From CAYSLA01 sp964431685 (GTDB lineage: Bacteria; Armatimonadota; UBA5829): 42,193 nt of DNA. The DNA is taken from the NCBI GenBank assembly GCA_964431685.1, contig CAYSLA010000010.1, forward strand, positions 1 through 42,193. The letters run 5' to 3'. Both the position numbers and the translations under genes were made by a program. The number at the start of each line of letters is the position of its first letter. Position 1 is the first letter of the stretch. Below the pieces are notes generated by a model that searched no databases, had not been told where the DNA came from, and saw only the letters and a list, made by a program, of their open reading frames with translations. Below are positions 39,901 to 42,193 of the stretch, one piece after another.

Positions 39901-42036
39901 ATGACAACTCCCTGGTACCAGCGCGGTTACAGGCGACTGTTGGTGGATATGCACATACCGGACTGGGATGAGCGCTTTTTGTCGCGGTATGATCCCACGC
40001 AGATGGCTGACATCTATGCGGACGCCGGTCTATCGTCGGTAATGATCTACGGCCAGTCGCACGTGGGACTATGCTACTGGCCGACTCGGACAGGAAGAAT
40101 GCATGCGGGTCTGCGCGGTCGGGACGTTCTTGGCGAACTGCTCCGTGAACTCAAGACTCGTGGGATTGATGCCTGCGTCTACTACAGTGTTATCTACAAC
40201 AATTGGGCTTTCCTGGAGCAACCCGAATGGCGGATTGTGCCTTCTTGTGACGTTTCTGATGGCTCATTCGCAGGTCACAGATACGGCCACTGCTGCCCGA
40301 ACAATCCCGGCTATCGTGCGTTTGTGATGTCGCAGATCGATGAACTGGTCGGTGATTACGACTTACAGGGACTCTACGCCGATATGACGTTCTGGCCCGC
40401 AATCTGCCTCTGCGAGCACTGCCGTGCGCGTCTTCGGAATGAGACCGGCAGCGAAATACCCGAGTTGGTGAACTGGACATCGCCCGAATGGTGCAGTTTT
40501 CAGGCCGCGCGAGAAAGATGGATGTGTGAGTTCACCGGGGCCATATCGTCCAGGGCAAAGTTCCTGAGGCCGTCAGTCTCAGTGAACCACAACTTCGCTA
40601 CGGCAATGTTCAACTGGACTCTTGGGCTGTCTTTTGGAGTTACGGACTATCACGACTACCTGGGCGCTGACTTCTACGGCGACTCTCTGGAACAACTTGT
40701 CGTCAGCAAGTTGATGTCCAACCTGACTCCTAACAGGCCGCTGGAGTTTGAGACAAGCCTGTGTGTGAATCTCAGGGATCACGTGCGTCTCAAGTCGCCC
40801 GAGTTGCTGGAGATGCAGGCGCTGGCAGCTACGGTGTTTTCCTCGGCGTTCATGTTCATCGATGCAATCAACATAGACGGCACGCTGAACTCCGCGGCGC
40901 ACGGCGGGTTCAAGGACGTCTACGAGAAGACCGCGGTCTACGAACCGTTCCTGGGCGGAGAGCCTGTTGAGGACATAGCGGTATACTTCAGTGACGACTC
41001 GAAGATGGATTTTGCCGAGGACAAAACGTCGATACACAGTGCCCCCATGTGGCGCAACGACTATCCGCATTTGGCGGCAGTGCGCGGAGTGTGCAGGCTG
41101 CTGCAGCAGGCACACGTGCCGTTCGGCGTCATCACTCGGAAGCAGTTGGGTGAGCTGTCGAAGTACAAGTGCGTGCTCTTGCCCAACGTCCTGAGGATGG
41201 ATGTGGATGAGGTGGAGGCGGTCCGCACGTACGTTGAACGAGGCGGCAAGATTTACGCGAGCCGCTACACTTCGCTCACGGAAACCAGAGGCATTCGCCA
41301 CGAGGACTTCATGCTTTCCGATGTGTTCGGCTGCTCCTGTGGCGGCGATGACCTCGGACAGATCAAGTACGTTAGGCCGACCGACGCCAGGCTGGCGGCA
41401 TCTATCGCTCCTCAGGAGTACATCAGCCATTTCCCTCTGACCGGCAACCTTGGGGTCTCGGCCGTATCGCATACTGGCATGCTCAGGCTGGCGAGAGAGC
41501 CTCGGGGTCTGGTCCTTGCGACCCTCACTCTGCCCTATGCAAGCCTGGAAGCGGGGACGGTGTTTGACCAGAACTGGGCGAGTATTCACGGTTCGCCGCC
41601 ATGGGAGGACACTGATCTGCCTGTGATAGTCGAGAACTCGTTGGGCAGGGGAACCGCAATCTACTCATCTGCTGATATTGAATGCGTGGAAAGCTGCGCA
41701 AACGACAAGCTCTTCATCGGTCTGATTCGGCGGCTTACTGGGCGCGAATTTACGTATTCGGCTCAGGCTCATCCTGCCGTTTGGATGAACGCATTTCACC
41801 AGCCCGACAAGAACCGGTTCGTTGTGGGCTTTCTCAACTATCAGACACAAACGCCGGCCGTGCCAGTGCGGGACATCTGCTTTACTCTGCGTCCGCCGGC
41901 AGGTACTCAGTTCCACAGTCTAAAGGTCATTCCGTGCGAGAGTCCGATGGATTTTGCAGTAAATGGTGACGGGACTATGGAGGCACGGCTCGCCGAGCTG
42001 GACGTGATGGAGATGCTTTTGGCAGAATATCACTAG
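39901..42036 (+). CDS. GHL6-like glycoside hydrolase (cytoplasmic)
   Basis: A 711-residue TIM-barrel hydrolase without a signal peptide. The N-terminal barrel (MHIPDWDERFLSRYDPTQMADIYADAG, MIYGQSHVGLCYWPTRTGRMH) fits the hypothetical glycosyl hydrolase 6 and fucosidase-like group. LYADMTFWP gives Asp161 as a candidate nucleophile, followed by CxCxxC (Cys169, 171, 174) in the same relative place as in the secreted protein two genes upstream. A beta-galactosidase trimerisation-like domain (about 390-560) and a C-terminal sandwich follow. Start ATG 39901, four bases after the cupin gene. The substrate is unknown. Confidence 0.78.
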   Translation: MTTPWYQRGYRRLLVDMHIPDWDERFLSRYDPTQMADIYADAGLSSVMIYGQSHVGLCYWPTRTGRMHAGLRGRDVLGELLRELKTRGIDACVYYSVIYNNWAFLEQPEWRIVPSCDVSDGSFAGHRYGHCCPNNPGYRAFVMSQIDELVGDYDLQGLYADMTFWPAICLCEHCRARLRNETGSEIPELVNWTSPEWCSFQAARERWMCEFTGAISSRAKFLRPSVSVNHNFATAMFNWTLGLSFGVTDYHDYLGADFYGDSLEQLVVSKLMSNLTPNRPLEFETSLCVNLRDHVRLKSPELLEMQALAATVFSSAFMFIDAINIDGTLNSAAHGGFKDVYEKTAVYEPFLGGEPVEDIAVYFSDDSKMDFAEDKTSIHSAPMWRNDYPHLAAVRGVCRLLQQAHVPFGVITRKQLGELSKYKCVLLPNVLRMDVDEVEAVRTYVERGGKIYASRYTSLTETRGIRHEDFMLSDVFGCSCGGDDLGQIKYVRPTDARLAASIAPQEYISHFPLTGNLGVSAVSHTGMLRLAREPRGLVLATLTLPYASLEAGTVFDQNWASIHGSPPWEDTDLPVIVENSLGRGTAIYSSADIECVESCANDKLFIGLIRRLTGREFTYSAQAHPAVWMNAFHQPDKNRFVVGFLNYQTQTPAVPVRDICFTLRPPAGTQFHSLKVIPCESPMDFAVNGDGTMEARLAELDVMEMLLAEYH

Positions 42037-42060
42037 AAGACGGTAATCGGAGGAATCAAT

Positions 42061-42193
42061 ATGAGCAGGAAATTCGCGGTTATACTAGGCAATCTCGGCA
42101 ACACTTGCGACCGGTTCTGCAGCAGCTACAAGAGCAATCGTGCCGGAGCTGGCCGCACAGGTAGCGCGGCTTGCTGATCTGCGCAGAGCAACA
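42061..42193 (+). pseudogene. 5' end of a sugar-phosphate isomerase-like gene with apparent frameshift
   Basis: ATG 42061 follows a GGAGG Shine-Dalgarno. The first 25 codons read MSRKFAVILGNLGNTCDRF, like the start of TIM-barrel sugar isomerases/epimerases (xylose-isomerase-like). The frame then meets TGA at 42175-42177. From about 42137 the +1 frame reads IVPELAAQVARLADLRRAT, a plausible continuation of the same protein, so a single extra base near 42127-42137 would explain the break. Because this is the scaffold end, a sequencing or assembly error is as likely as a real pseudogene. The gene runs off the window. Confidence 0.55.

Overview
The window is one metagenome-style bacterial scaffold. 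It has two 100-base N gaps, and each is flanked by the same 55 bases on both sides. The organism is a flagellated, tryptophan-prototrophic, carbohydrate-using bacterium with sigma70-type promoters (TTGACA/TATAAT) and frequent GTG/TTG starts. Small palindromic repeats and the PheT and DnaE types hint at Armatimonadota or a similar lineage. No rRNA or phylogenetic marker search was possible, so that placement is a low-confidence guess.

Layout. 1-1880: palindromic repeats and a large flagellin gene (minus strand). 2199-10683: a perfect-consensus promoter, a tryptophan leader peptide with a transcription attenuator, then trpE-G-D-C-F-B-A with overlapping genes, followed by deoC and recO. 10792-14855: a promoter with a LexA-like operator in its spacer, a small DUF6504-like gene, a long dnaE2-type polymerase gene containing several in-frame repeat insertions, and a 47-codon membrane ORF. 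14900-15577: a VapBC-type toxin-antitoxin pair (minus strand) with its own promoter, next to a transposase remnant. 15955-20544: the infC-rpmI-rplT-pheS-pheT translation operon. infC appears to start at AUA, and pheS appears coupled to a small upstream ORF. 20632-26604: a nucleotide-sugar epimerase-like gene, two HD-GYP proteins, a GT39-like membrane glycosyltransferase and a Xer recombinase. 26705-28291: a secreted phytase-esterase-like/IPT protein. 28387-32042: a heterodimeric ABC exporter with asymmetric ATP sites. 32108-42177: a sugar-use locus with a small conserved protein, a GH65 phosphorylase fused to beta-phosphoglucomutase, a secreted GH-like protein, a cupin/phosphomannose-isomerase-like protein, a GHL6-like hydrolase, and a sugar-isomerase-like gene that looks frameshifted.

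How it works together. The trp leader carries all the parts of ribosome-mediated attenuation: two Trp codons, and competing 1:2, 2:3 and 3:4 pairings. The dnaE2 block looks like an SOS-inducible mutagenesis unit. The last 10 kb looks like a pathway that takes up or trims alpha-glucosides and glycans, phosphorolyses a disaccharide, and converts the beta-glucose-1-phosphate to glucose-6-phosphate within one fused enzyme. The most unusual observations are the complete trp attenuator, the LexA-like box in the dnaE2 promoter, the nested palindromic insertion with flanking direct repeats inside dnaE, the AUA start of infC, and the rubredoxin-like zinc ribbon inside an HD-GYP domain.
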